Part shown: positions 1 to 8,812 of the stretch, in pieces | How the letters are laid out: each line of letters starts with the position of its first letter | Position numbering within the stretch: the first letter of the stretch is position 1 | Assembly (NCBI RefSeq): GCF_024347055.1 | Contig: NZ_AP024895.1 | Span: 3,534,001-3,598,000, forward strand | Direction of reading: 5' to 3' | DNA: 64,000 nucleotides | Source of the DNA: Vibrio porteresiae DSM 19223 | GTDB taxonomy: Bacteria; Pseudomonadota; Gammaproteobacteria; Enterobacterales; Vibrionaceae | The notes under the pieces: generated by a model | What the model saw: only the letters and a program-made list of their open reading frames with translations | What the model was told of the DNA's origin: nothing | The model's database searches: none | Position numbers and translations under genes: made by a program

Positions 1-362
1 ATGCCATGATCGCGCAGTTTATCGCGGCCCACATTCAGCATAGAGTTGTTGATATCAGCCAAAACGACATGACCTTCTTCTCCCACAATGCGAGAGAACT
101 TAGCCGTTAAGTCACCAGTACCGCCACCAAGATCGAGGATACGTTGACCAGGGCGCGCACCAGCACAGTCAATAGTGAAACGCTTCCATAAGCGGTGAAT
201 ACCACCTGACATCAAGTCATTCATAATGTCGTATTTTGTGGCTACTGAGGTGAAAACCTGAGCGACTTTGCCTGCTTTTTCTGATTTTTTAACGGTCTTA
301 AAACCAAAGTGTGTGGTTTCTTGAGCTTCTTCTGTATTCGATTGTACGCTGATATCCGTCAT
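1..362 (-). CDS. ubiE: UbiE methyltransferase, 5' part only
   Basis: C-methyltransferase of ubiquinone and menaquinone biosynthesis, a soluble SAM-dependent enzyme. Only the first 120 codons are in the window and the gene continues off the left edge. The translation opens MTDISVQSNTEEAQ and contains the class I SAM-binding motif LDLGGGTGD followed by an acidic loop (LADIN), at the position usual for UbiE. The ATG ends at base 362, with a plausible GAGGAT-type ribosome site just upstream. rmuC lies immediately upstream on the same strand, as in many gammaproteobacteria. The family call is secure; nothing can be said about the missing C-terminal half. Confidence 0.93.
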   Translation of the reverse strand, partial: MTDISVQSNTEEAQETTHFGFKTVKKSEKAGKVAQVFTSVATKYDIMNDLMSGGIHRLWKRFTIDCAGARPGQRILDLGGGTGDLTAKFSRIVGEEGHVVLADINNSMLNVGRDKLRDHG

Positions 363-410
363 TCTCTATCCTCTTAGGCCACGCCTAACTACCAAACTGC
401 GACTGGGGGA

Positions 411-1940
411 TTAGTTTACTTTATCCGCCGCCTCATGTCTTTCCGGCAACGAATTTTCCTCATGAAGTCCTTGTTGAGCTCGTTCAATTAACTCATGACT
501 GATCGAACGTTTAATCTCAACCCCCAGCTGTTTAAAACTTTCTGCCTGACGAATCGCATTACCACGCCCCGTCACTAATTTATTCATGGCACCCTGATAG
601 CTCTGGTTCGCTTTATCCAGCGATGAGCCCAAAGTGTCCATATCTTCTACGAACAAACGCAGCTTATCGTACAACTTACTTGCGCGATCAGCGATAATTT
701 GTGCATTTTGATTTTGCCTATCATTGCGCCATAAGTTATCTATGGTGCGCAGCGCTACCAATAAGGTCGTTGGACTCACGATAATGATGTTTTGCTCCAT
801 CGCATCGCGAATCAAACTAGGATCAGCCTGTATCGCAACTTGGAACGCCGGTTCTACCGGAACAAACATCAACACATAATCCAAGGATTGAATCCCTTTC
901 AGTTGTTGATAATCCTTTTGTCCCAGGCCTTTGATATGGTTACGTAACGCTAATAAATGGTCGCGCAGAGCCAGTTCTCGATCGTGGTCATTCTCAGCAT
1001 GGAAATAACGCTCATATGCAATCAGCGCCATTTTTGAGTCAATCACTACTTGCTTGTCGTTAGGCAAGTAGACAATCACATCCGGCTGATAGCGTTTACC
1101 GGCCTCATTTTGCAAGCTCACTTGAGTTTGATACTCGTGCCCTTCACGCAGTCCCGATTCGGCCAGAACTCGAGCCAATACTACCTCACCCCAGTTACCT
1201 TGCTGCTTGTTGTCACCTTTCAAAGCTTGAGTCAGGTTAAGCGCTTCCTGGGCCATCTGCTCATTCAGACGCTGTAGATTTTTCAGTTCATGAACCAGCG
1301 TATGACGCTCTTTCGCTTCTGAGTTAAAGCTGTCGTTCACTTGCTTTTTAAATCCTTCCAGCTGTTCGCGGAGCGGGTTCAAAATCGCCGATAGGCTTTG
1401 CTGGTTTTGCTGATCCACTTTTGCAGTTTTGGCTTCAAAAAGCTGATTGGCCAAATGCTCAAATTGCTGTTTTAGACGCTCTTCTGCACGTTCCAACAAC
1501 GCCAGCTTTTCTTGACTCGATTCTTGTTGCTGCTGATGACGAGCCTCTTGCTCATGCAATTGCACTTCAAGCTGAGCTTTTTGTTCACGCACGCGGTTAA
1601 GTTCATCGGCGTATTGCTGACGCTCTTGCTTCACTGCTTCGAAGTAGCGCAATTTTTCCAAAGCCGCCATCACCTTACCATGGGATTGCTTAAGCTCATA
1701 TTCGGCTTTGTCTCTTAATCCATCTAATTGTTCTAACTCATCCTGAGTCGAAGCCAGCGAGGCTTTGAGCTGCTCAATTTGCTGCTCATGCCACTGATTT
1801 TGATAACTTAATTGTTGCTCTAAAAGCTGCGACTTGGTCTGCAGTTTTTGCTTGACCCACCACCCGGCAGCGCCACCCGCAATCACTGCGCTTGATAAGC
1901 CTGTGAACAAGATGCCTTGATTCTCGATTATCCATTGCAT
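411..1940 (-). CDS. rmuC: DNA recombination protein RmuC
   Basis: RmuC-family protein, thought to limit inversions at short inverted repeats; its nuclease-like activity is inferred in the literature from its domain. From the chosen ATG it is 509 aa. There is a hydrophobic N-terminal segment (about residues 5-24), a long glutamine- and glutamate-rich coiled coil (about 25-215), then the conserved RmuC domain (about 235-470) with GNWGEVVLARVL, PDVIVYLPNDKQVVIDSKM and SPTTLLVALRTIDNLWR. A GTG at base 2015 would add 25 residues ahead of the membrane segment. I chose the ATG at 1940 because other RmuC proteins begin with that anchor. It sits just upstream of ubiE and may be cotranscribed with it. 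Confidence 0.9.
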   Translation of the reverse strand: MQWIIENQGILFTGLSSAVIAGGAAGWWVKQKLQTKSQLLEQQLSYQNQWHEQQIEQLKASLASTQDELEQLDGLRDKAEYELKQSHGKVMAALEKLRYFEAVKQERQQYADELNRVREQKAQLEVQLHEQEARHQQQQESSQEKLALLERAEERLKQQFEHLANQLFEAKTAKVDQQNQQSLSAILNPLREQLEGFKKQVNDSFNSEAKERHTLVHELKNLQRLNEQMAQEALNLTQALKGDNKQQGNWGEVVLARVLAESGLREGHEYQTQVSLQNEAGKRYQPDVIVYLPNDKQVVIDSKMALIAYERYFHAENDHDRELALRDHLLALRNHIKGLGQKDYQQLKGIQSLDYVLMFVPVEPAFQVAIQADPSLIRDAMEQNIIIVSPTTLLVALRTIDNLWRNDRQNQNAQIIADRASKLYDKLRLFVEDMDTLGSSLDKANQSYQGAMNKLVTGRGNAIRQAESFKQLGVEIKRSISHELIERAQQGLHEENSLPERHEAADKVN

Positions 1941-2067
1941 AGCTAGCGCGTACTCAGTTGTATTGTTTACTGAAAATGGTATTTCGATACTGGATAAATG
2001 TCCAGTTTGTCGCACGATTATTCACCCGTTAGACTAGGCTTTCCCTCCATTTTTGGATTATCACTCA

Positions 2068-2973
2068 ATGAACGAACGCCGTGCGTTAGGCTTAGGACTG
2101 TCTGCTGTATTGCTTTGGTCAACGGTTGCAACTGCCTTTAAACTGACATTATCTCAATTCACGCCGATCCAGATGCTGACCATGGCCAGTATTGTCTCGG
2201 CAGTCGTACTGCTCATTCTCTGTGTGGTGATGGGGAAATGGCGCAATATTGGTAATACCTTTCTCTCTAATCCGGGATACTACTTGCTACTTGGGTTGAT
2301 TAACCCGTTGGCGTATTACCTCATTTTGTTCAAAGCCTACTCTTTGCTTCCCGCGTCTCAGGCGCAAGCGATTAACTACAGCTGGGCGATTACCTTAACC
2401 TTGATGGCTGCGGTATTCTTGGGGCAGAAGATTCGCAAGCAAGACTGGATTGCCTGTGTGTTGAGTTACTTCGGCGTGGTGGTGATCGCCACCCAAGGCA
2501 ACTTGCTTAATCTCCATTTTGAAAGTCCGACAGGGGTTATTTTGGCGCTGGTATCGACTTTGCTCTGGGCTGGCTATTGGATTCTCAATACCAAAAACAA
2601 AGCCGATCCGATCATCAGCGTGTTACTTGGCTTCTTAGTTGCGATTCCCTTCGCGATTGGGTTGTGCTTTTACGAAGGTTCGGACTGGCAGCACATCACT
2701 TGGTCTGGTTGGGCAGCCGTGACCTATGTGGGCTTATTTGAGATGGGGATTACCTTTGTGCTGTGGCTCAGCGCATTGAAAAACACCAATAATACGGCGC
2801 GCATCAGTAACTTGATTTTTGCTTCACCGTTTATTTCATTGATTTTGCTTTCCACCATTATTGGCGAGCAAATTCATCCTTCGACTTTAATCGGTCTACT
2901 GCTGATTATTAGCGGCTTGGTCGTACAACAGATCAAAACTCGTAAATCCGATAAAACGGTGACACAAAACTAG
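2068..2973 (+). CDS. EamA/DMT-family transporter
   Basis: Predicted inner-membrane exporter of the drug/metabolite transporter superfamily. About ten hydrophobic helices are visible in two repeated EamA halves; the first begins with the typical LLWSTVATAFK signature. At about 301 aa it has the normal family length. A TTG at 2053 would add five residues; the ATG at 2068 is preferred because the alignable part of the family starts there. It is transcribed divergently from rmuC. The substrate cannot be deduced from the sequence. Confidence 0.85.
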   Translation: MNERRALGLGLSAVLLWSTVATAFKLTLSQFTPIQMLTMASIVSAVVLLILCVVMGKWRNIGNTFLSNPGYYLLLGLINPLAYYLILFKAYSLLPASQAQAINYSWAITLTLMAAVFLGQKIRKQDWIACVLSYFGVVVIATQGNLLNLHFESPTGVILALVSTLLWAGYWILNTKNKADPIISVLLGFLVAIPFAIGLCFYEGSDWQHITWSGWAAVTYVGLFEMGITFVLWLSALKNTNNTARISNLIFASPFISLILLSTIIGEQIHPSTLIGLLLIISGLVVQQIKTRKSDKTVTQN

Positions 2974-2985
2974 CGGTTATCGTGG

Positions 2986-3855
2986 CTAGGTAATTTGCTC
3001 ACGATACAACTTAGGACTCACGCCCGCTTTACGCTTAAACACGCGAGAGAAGTAAAGCGGGTCTGAGTAACCCACTATCCTACCTATATGATTAACCGAA
3101 TAGTGAGTAGTTACTAACAACTGCTTTGCTCGGCTGATTCGCTGATCATCTCGCCATTGAGTAATGGTCATTTTCATCTCATCACGGAACAAATGCCCCA
3201 AGCGAGACGGAGATAGACAGGCATGATCCGCCACATCTTCCAGAGTGAAATCTTGATTGAGATTTTGCGTCATATAGTTCATCGCTTCGATCACCCGAGG
3301 GTCGAGCGGCTTAGTGACGATATCGGGTTGCACGGTTTTACACCGAATGAGCAACTGCTCCAGTAGGTTAATCGCCAAATCATTACGATATGGCAAATCC
3401 GACTTTGCAGTATATTCAATATCAATAAAAAGCTCTTCTAGAGGTTGAGTGACCGATGGAGGCAAATCACGCGTCACATACACTCCACGCACTTCTGTCT
3501 GCCAAGTTAACCAGTCATTCCAAAATGCCCGCGGGCGAAAATAAACCCAACGATGGAACCATGACGCACAGTCTGGGCTACGTTGATAGAAGTGGGCAGC
3601 ACTCGGCGGGAAAAGCAGCAAATCCCCTGCTTTGACATGAAAAGCCTGATCACCAGAAAATATGGTTCCCTCACCCTTACTGGTGATATTGATGATGTAC
3701 CCTTTCATCCCGTTAGGACGATCGATAGTGAAATCGAGTTCGTCCCCTTCGATGATGGGGGTTAAACCAGCGACAAGGTGCGCATCAAAGTTATACCCGG
3801 GTTTCAAAGGATCAGAATTCTGCATACTCAAGGCTTCATGAATGTTTCGCAACAT
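2986..3855 (-). CDS. araC: Arabinose operon regulator AraC
   Basis: AraC, the L-arabinose-responsive activator/repressor. The N-terminal cupin arm matches E. coli AraC closely (PGYNFDAHLVAGLTP, DRPNGMKGYI, LLFPPSAAHFYQR, HRWVYFRPRAFW). The C-terminal AraC/XylS domain holds two helix-turn-helices (LEDVADHACLSPSRLGHLFR; VGYSDPLYFSRVFKRKAGVSP). Length is 289 aa against 292 in E. coli. An internal ATG at 3825 (MQNSDPLKPGYN) aligns with the E. coli N-terminus and may be the true start; neither has a strong ribosome site. The gene is last on the minus-strand side of the arabinose locus rather than divergent from araB. Half-sites for this protein are proposed at 8461-8716 and at 12548. Confidence 0.95.
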   Translation of the reverse strand: MLRNIHEALSMQNSDPLKPGYNFDAHLVAGLTPIIEGDELDFTIDRPNGMKGYIINITSKGEGTIFSGDQAFHVKAGDLLLFPPSAAHFYQRSPDCASWFHRWVYFRPRAFWNDWLTWQTEVRGVYVTRDLPPSVTQPLEELFIDIEYTAKSDLPYRNDLAINLLEQLLIRCKTVQPDIVTKPLDPRVIEAMNYMTQNLNQDFTLEDVADHACLSPSRLGHLFRDEMKMTITQWRDDQRISRAKQLLVTTHYSVNHIGRIVGYSDPLYFSRVFKRKAGVSPKLYREQIT

Positions 3856-3891
3856 TATATTTTAGACATCAATTAATTACGATTTTATAGC

Positions 3892-4410
3892 TCACATTTT
3901 GTCTAACACAATCCACTGAGTAGCAGAAAATGCTTCGCGAAATTGGTCCGTTACAGCAGGTTGAATCAAGCTATGACTGGGTAATCCGTGACGGCGACGA
4001 TGCCAATGATGAGTTAAATCAGGAACAGTTCGAGTTTGCGGAGGTTCGGTTGCTGCCATTGTTTCAATGACATGATGGATGTCCAACCGAGTGGGAATGC
4101 TATTGCGCGCTAGGTATTCGACTACCAGCGCATCATCATGAAAATAGTAATTCATGTTGATCGACAACTTATCAACATGGCTCATCTGACACCACTGCTC
4201 TAAGCGATCGGATCGATGGCGAAACTTCCACTGAACATCTTGAAAAGGCAAAGGTACGCCATTGTTTTCAATGACTAATTGGCCTTCGAAAACCAGCTCA
4301 TCACCATATTGAATCCGAAACCGACCCGGCTCTTGCCGATTAACAAGCAGTTGCCACTGTTGATTTTTCACTATGTAGCAGCGATCAGGAGGAGAAGTTT
4401 CACTCACCAA
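3892..4410 (-). CDS. Unrecognised protein in the arabinose operon
   Basis: A 172-aa soluble protein that I do not recognise. It is rich in Trp, His and Arg, and its regularly spaced hydrophobic and aromatic residues suggest a beta-rich fold; there is no signal peptide or membrane helix. It lies between araA and araC on the same strand, 69 bp after araA and 36 bp before araC, so it is probably cotranscribed with or after the ara genes. That position suggests a sugar-related role such as an epimerase or a sugar-binding accessory protein, but no catalytic motif supports this. A strong hairpin between araA and this gene could lower its expression relative to araBDA. Confidence 0.65.
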   Translation of the reverse strand: MVSETSPPDRCYIVKNQQWQLLVNRQEPGRFRIQYGDELVFEGQLVIENNGVPLPFQDVQWKFRHRSDRLEQWCQMSHVDKLSINMNYYFHDDALVVEYLARNSIPTRLDIHHVIETMAATEPPQTRTVPDLTHHWHRRRHGLPSHSLIQPAVTDQFREAFSATQWIVLDKM

Positions 4411-4441
4411 TGTGTTACCTCAGAAACGTGATGACCTAAAA

Positions 4442-4472
4442 TTGCTCCCTTTCCCTTTGGGAAAGGGAGCAA
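4442..4472 (-). terminator. Hairpin after araA
   Basis: A perfect 14-bp inverted repeat (TTGCTCCCTTTCCC and its complement) with a 3-base loop. On the minus strand it is followed by ATTTTAGG, a short U-rich tract. It lies 8 bp past the araA stop. It could be a terminator or an mRNA-stabilising or processing hairpin that separates araBDA from the 172-aa gene and araC. Confidence 0.75.
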
Positions 4473-4479
4473 GAGACCA

Positions 4480-5982
4480 TTAGATACCAGAAGCTAAACG
4501 GTAGTACAGGCTGTTAGCACGCAATTCATTTTTGAAGCGGCGAATTTCAGTCTGTTGATCAATAACGACCATTTCCATTCCAAGGATATCTGCATAATCA
4601 CCCAGCGTATCCAAAGAGAGCGCTTGTGTATAAACCGTGTGGTGCGCACCACCAGCATGAATCCAAGCAGCAGCTGCGGTTTGCAAATTAGGTTCTGGTT
4701 CCCACAACGCGTGAGCCACTGGCAATTTTGGTAGATCGGCAGGTGGTTCAACGGCGTTGACTTTGCTCACTATCATACGGAATCTGTTGCCTAAATCGAC
4801 GACAGAGACCGCATTTGCAGGACCTGTTTGGCCAGAGAACAGTAAACGAGGCACTTCACAGCGAACACCGATGGTGTGAGTATGAATTTCCAAACGTGGT
4901 TTCGCAGCTGCAATTGAAGGACAAACTTCCAACATATGCGCACCCAAGATTTGGTCACGAGCACCGAAATGGTAGGTGTAATCTTCCATGAAAGAAGTAC
5001 CACCAGGTAGACCTTTCGCCATGGTTTTCATAATGTGAGTCATGGCTGAGGTTTTCCAGTCACCTTCACCGCCGTAACCGTAACCTTTAGACATCAAACG
5101 CTGAGTCGCTAAACCTGGTAGGCTGTCGATACCGGTTAAGTTTTCAAAGGTATTAGTAAAGGCTTTTGCACCTACCGCAGTCAAAAAGCTTTCCATACCT
5201 GCTTCTAGACGCGCTTCTTTTTGCATGATTTTGAGCAGATCGCTGTCGTGCAACAATTTAGGATCCATGACGTAAGTGGAAGCATACTCATCCAATAGAC
5301 GGGACACATCGGCATCAGAAACGGCATTAACGGCTTCAGTCAGTTCGCCTAGACCGTAAGCATTCACTTCATAACCAAACTGAATCTGCGCAGAAACCTT
5401 GTTACCTTCCGTTACCGCTACTTGGCGCATGTTGTCACCAAAGCGTGCCACTTTCAGATCATGACCAGCTTGAATACCAACAGCTGCACGACACCATTGG
5501 TCAATTTCGCTATGAACTTGTGGATTTTGCCAGTGACCTACCACCACTTTACGATCCAAACCTAAACGAGTACCGATGAAGCCGAATTCACGGTCACCGT
5601 GCGCACTTTGGTTAAGGTTCATAAAGTCCATGTCGATGCTGTCCCAAGGCAGTTCAGCATTGAATTGGGTATGTAGGTGTAAGAAAGGTTTGTTGAGTTG
5701 AGACAAACCTGCAATCCACATTTTGGCTGGAGAGAAAGTGTGCATCCACAAAATCAAACCCAAACAGTCTGGGTCATTATTTGCAGCGCGGCATACACCG
5801 AGAATTTCGTCAGGGGTTTTTACGATGCCTTTTTCAACGATCGGCACAGAAATGGTTTCAGAGCTGTTCAAGCCATTCACAATCGCAGCACTATCTTGGC
5901 CTACCTGGCGAATCACTTCTGGTCCATAAAGGTGTTGAGAGCCAGTAACAAACCAGACTTGTTTATCATTAAATACTTTCAT
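4480..5982 (-). CDS. araA: L-arabinose isomerase
   Basis: Converts L-arabinose to L-ribulose, the first catabolic step, in the cytoplasm. The 500-aa length equals that of E. coli AraA. Family segments are present throughout: VWFVTGSQHLYGPE at the N-terminus, LILWMHTFSPAKMWI, the glutamate-bearing GYGYGGEGDWKTSAM, FMEDYTYHF, and the C-terminal metal-site histidines in AGGAHHTVY. It follows araD by 17 bp in the order araB-araD-araA; E. coli has araB-araA-araD. Expression is expected to depend on AraC from the promoter upstream of araB. Confidence 0.97.
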   Translation of the reverse strand: MKVFNDKQVWFVTGSQHLYGPEVIRQVGQDSAAIVNGLNSSETISVPIVEKGIVKTPDEILGVCRAANNDPDCLGLILWMHTFSPAKMWIAGLSQLNKPFLHLHTQFNAELPWDSIDMDFMNLNQSAHGDREFGFIGTRLGLDRKVVVGHWQNPQVHSEIDQWCRAAVGIQAGHDLKVARFGDNMRQVAVTEGNKVSAQIQFGYEVNAYGLGELTEAVNAVSDADVSRLLDEYASTYVMDPKLLHDSDLLKIMQKEARLEAGMESFLTAVGAKAFTNTFENLTGIDSLPGLATQRLMSKGYGYGGEGDWKTSAMTHIMKTMAKGLPGGTSFMEDYTYHFGARDQILGAHMLEVCPSIAAAKPRLEIHTHTIGVRCEVPRLLFSGQTGPANAVSVVDLGNRFRMIVSKVNAVEPPADLPKLPVAHALWEPEPNLQTAAAAWIHAGGAHHTVYTQALSLDTLGDYADILGMEMVVIDQQTEIRRFKNELRANSLYYRLASGI

Positions 5983-5999
5983 AACTTTCCCTTCACTTC

Positions 6000-6752
6000 T
6001 TATTTCTTATTGGATGAGGACTGTCCGTAATAGGCATTGGCACCGTGTTTACGCAGGTAATGCTTATCGAGCAGGGCTTGATTGATGTGATCAACTTGGG
6101 CATTGATTTGCAGGGTCTGGAGCGCCATGTCTGCCACGACTTCCATCACGACCGCATTGTGTACTGCCTGCGCGGCATCTTTACCCCAGCTAAAAGGTCC
6201 ATGTTCTTTCACTATGATTCCGGGAATCGCTACAGGGTCATTGTCACCAATGGTTTCCACGATCACTTTCCCGGTGTTGTATTCGTAGTTGTTTTGAATT
6301 TCTTGGTCGCTTAGAGCGCGAGTACAAGGGATATTTCCGTAAAAATAATCCGCATGAGTCGTGCCCAGCGCAGGAATAGGTTTTCCTGCCTGCGCCCATG
6401 AAGTGGCATGATTAGAGTGCGTATGCACCACGCCACCAATTTCAGGATAAGCGCGATACAAGACTAAGTGAGTGGCAGTATCCGATGATGGGTTTAAATT
6501 ACCTTCCACCACATTGCCTTCCAAATCAACAACCACCATGTTTTCGGCAGATAACTCGCTGTAAGCAACGCCACTAGGTTTAATCACCACCAACCCTGAC
6601 TCTCTATCGATCGCTGAGACGTTACCCCAGGTAAAAGTCACGAGATGGTGACGTTCAAGATCCATATTGGCTTGCCACACTTTATGGCGAAGCTGGCGGA
6701 TGCGCTCAAACTGAGCGCTACGGGGATTATTTAGCACTGCATGTTCAGCCAT
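6000..6752 (-). CDS. araD: L-ribulose-5-phosphate 4-epimerase
   Basis: Class II aldolase-fold, metal-dependent enzyme that converts L-ribulose 5-phosphate to D-xylulose 5-phosphate, feeding the pentose phosphate pathway. The zinc-ligand motif HTHSNHATSWAQ, the phosphate-binding TWGNVSAID and the KPSGVAYSEL segment are present. The ATG at 6752 (MAEHAVLNNPRS) is preferred over the ATG at 6785 because it is preceded by GGAGCG at a good distance and overlaps the araB stop by 8 bp, a sign of translational coupling. Length is 250 aa against 231 in E. coli; the extra residues include an Asn/Lys-rich C-terminal tail. Confidence 0.95.
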   Translation of the reverse strand: MAEHAVLNNPRSAQFERIRQLRHKVWQANMDLERHHLVTFTWGNVSAIDRESGLVVIKPSGVAYSELSAENMVVVDLEGNVVEGNLNPSSDTATHLVLYRAYPEIGGVVHTHSNHATSWAQAGKPIPALGTTHADYFYGNIPCTRALSDQEIQNNYEYNTGKVIVETIGDNDPVAIPGIIVKEHGPFSWGKDAAQAVHNAVVMEVVADMALQTLQINAQVDHINQALLDKHYLRKHGANAYYGQSSSNKK

Positions 6753-8448
6753 GATGACGCTCCTTGGATAGATGAAACTCTTCAATCTGTTCGATGTGAT
6801 GACCCAACTCTCGATAGGCAGAGTAACGTTGTGTTCTACGTGGTTGTGTCGCCAAATTCGGTTGGTAAATTTGGCAAATAGGGCTGGCCATCACTTGCTG
6901 TGCGGTTTGACTATCGGCATGCACGCCAGCAGCTACAGCGGCAAAAATGGCAGCACCCAAAGCGCAGCATTGTTCAGAACGAACAATCGCAATATCTCGA
7001 CCAATAACGTCGGCACACATCTGCATCACGAATGGGGATTTTTGTGAAATACCGCCAATTGCAATCACACGTTCAACCGCCATACCTTGGTCAACAAAGC
7101 AATCCACAATCGCTTTTGCACCATGAGCCGTTGATTCCACTAGCGCAGAAAACAGAGCAGGTGCACTTGAACCTAAGTTAAGTTCAGTGATGGCACCTTT
7201 GAGACGTTGGTTAGCGTAAGGTGTACGGCGACCGTTATGCCAATCCATCGCAAGAGGAGATGTGGCGTGCACATCGTATTGTTGTGCGGCCTCAGAAAGC
7301 ATAGGAATCAACTGATTTTCCAAGTCTTTCAAAGCTTGTGCATGCTGAGGGTTGTTCTCGCCTAATTGCTGCATAGGCCACAACAACACGTTTTTAAACC
7401 AAGCGTAAATATCACCGAAAGCCGATTGACCTGCTTCCAGAGCGGTGAGATTAGGTAACGCACTGCCCTTAACCTGCCCGCAAATACCATGAATGGTTTT
7501 ATCACCCACTTGGTCGTGTTCCACCATCAAAATATCGCAGGTGGAAGTACCAATCACTTTCACCAAATCGTGAGCGCCTGCGCCTGCGCCAACAGCGCCC
7601 ATATGGCAGTCAAATTCACCAATAGCGACGGCGATGCCTTCTGGTAAACCAAAGCGCTGTGCCCATTCTGCGGATAAGCGCCCAGCTTCTTGGTCTGCGG
7701 TATAGACTCGGTCAAACATACGTTCGCGCATGCCACTTAAGGTTGGCGAAATCGCTGTTAGAAATTGTTCATCCGGTAAGCCGCCCCAGCTGTCATGCCA
7801 CATCGCCTTATGACCAGCCGCGCAGATACCACGACGGAAATGATCAGGATGCTGGTTGCCACTGATCAGTGCTGGAATCCAGTCACACAATTCAACCCAG
7901 CTATAAGCCTGTTTGGCTACATCACTGTCTTGTTCACTTACCCAAGCAGCCTTAGCCCAAAACCATTCCGAAGAATAAATACCGCCGATGTAGCGAGTGT
8001 AATCAGGGAACTCACCACCATGAGCCAATTCATTAATTCGCTCAGCTTTTTCCACAGAGGTATGGTCCTTCCACAACACAAACATCGCATTAGGGTTATG
8101 TTCAAATTCTGGAAGAAGCGCCAGTACATTCCCCTCTTTGTCTATTGGCGCAGGAGTAGAGCCTGTGGTATCGACGCCGATCCCCACAACGGACTGAGCA
8201 ATGTCAGCTGGAACTTGTGCGAGCGCCTCTTGGACCGCACTGGTCATTGCCTCAATGTAATCTTTCGGGTGATGGCGAAATTGTGAATATTCAGGATTGC
8301 TATATAAGCCTTTCATCCAGCGAGGGTAATAGGTCACACCGGATGATACTTCGTCTCCGTTTGTCGCATTAACAAGCAGGGCACGTACAGAATCTGAACC
8401 AAAATCAAGACCGATAACGTGAGCTTGATGTGAAGTGAACTTGTCCAT
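6745..8448 (-). CDS. araB: Ribulokinase
   Basis: FGGY-family sugar kinase that phosphorylates L-ribulose. Its 567 aa compare with 566 in E. coli. The N-terminal phosphate-binding motif GLDFGSDSVRALLV, the GVDTTGSTP loop and the C-terminal FGGY signature region (AIGGISQKSPFVMQMCADV, with ALGAAIFAAVAAG) are clear. It is the first gene of the minus-strand ara operon and is divergent from araF. The 364-bp region between them carries AraC-like half-sites and a CRP-like site. Confidence 0.97.
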   Translation of the reverse strand: MDKFTSHQAHVIGLDFGSDSVRALLVNATNGDEVSSGVTYYPRWMKGLYSNPEYSQFRHHPKDYIEAMTSAVQEALAQVPADIAQSVVGIGVDTTGSTPAPIDKEGNVLALLPEFEHNPNAMFVLWKDHTSVEKAERINELAHGGEFPDYTRYIGGIYSSEWFWAKAAWVSEQDSDVAKQAYSWVELCDWIPALISGNQHPDHFRRGICAAGHKAMWHDSWGGLPDEQFLTAISPTLSGMRERMFDRVYTADQEAGRLSAEWAQRFGLPEGIAVAIGEFDCHMGAVGAGAGAHDLVKVIGTSTCDILMVEHDQVGDKTIHGICGQVKGSALPNLTALEAGQSAFGDIYAWFKNVLLWPMQQLGENNPQHAQALKDLENQLIPMLSEAAQQYDVHATSPLAMDWHNGRRTPYANQRLKGAITELNLGSSAPALFSALVESTAHGAKAIVDCFVDQGMAVERVIAIGGISQKSPFVMQMCADVIGRDIAIVRSEQCCALGAAIFAAVAAGVHADSQTAQQVMASPICQIYQPNLATQPRRTQRYSAYRELGHHIEQIEEFHLSKERHHG

Positions 8449-8460
8449 GACAGCTCCATC

Positions 8461-8477
8461 TATGGTTGGAATTGCTA
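8461..8477 (-). promoter_or_regulatory. Predicted AraC half-site near araB
   Basis: TATGGTTGGAATTGCTA matches the reverse complement of the E. coli araI1 half-site (TATGGATAAAAATGCTA) at 13 of 17 positions, keeping the outer TATGG and TGCTA blocks. It lies 13 bp upstream of the araB start, which is unusually close to the gene. Confidence 0.45.
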
Positions 8478-8528
8478 TTTGTTATAACCGTGCGATGACG
8501 GATCAACCATGAATCAAGCTGCTACAAG

Positions 8529-8545
8529 TATGGATAAAAACGCCA
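8529..8545. promoter_or_regulatory. Predicted AraC half-site, araB-araF region
   Basis: TATGGATAAAAACGCCA matches the reverse complement of E. coli araI1 at 15 of 17 positions. It lies about 80 bp upstream of araB, a good position for activating the araBDA promoter. Confidence 0.65.
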
Positions 8546-8659
8546 CAACGTAAATTCCGTGCGTTAGGTTAAAAAATTAGCCCTCTGTAGCATATTGAGC
8601 CATATCACAAAAAATTTCGGTTAAATTCTCCAAACATGTTCCATTCGTGCACGAACCGG

Positions 8660-8716
8660 TATGGATTGAGATCCATGTCATAGTCATGTGAGCTAAATGA
8701 ATGGACAAATCCGCTA
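8660..8716. promoter_or_regulatory. Two weaker AraC-like half-sites before araF
   Basis: TATGGATTGAGATCCAT (8660-8676) and AATGGACAAATCCGCTA (8700-8716) match the araI1-type half-site at about 11 and 12 of 17 positions. They lie about 100-150 bp upstream of araF. They are individually weak, but their clustering with a CRP-like site downstream fits an arabinose-inducible araFGH promoter. Confidence 0.45.
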
Positions 8717-8727
8717 CTTTTCTTTGC

Positions 8728-8743
8728 TGTGATTTTTATCACT
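8728..8743 (+). promoter_or_regulatory. Predicted CRP site upstream of araF
   Basis: TGTGATTTTTATCACT fits the CRP consensus TGTGA-N6-TCACA at 9 of 10 defined bases. It lies 70 bp before the araF start, as expected for catabolite control of arabinose uptake. Confidence 0.65.
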
Positions 8744-8812
8744 TCCGCCGTGCCACAACAGTGCAAATAATAACCAGCGAAAACCCTACAAACATCAGCG
8801 GATGAAATAACA

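Noticed and set aside
7795..8286. A 163-aa plus-strand frame
   Set aside because: It is antisense to the conserved araB coding sequence and has no matching features of its own.
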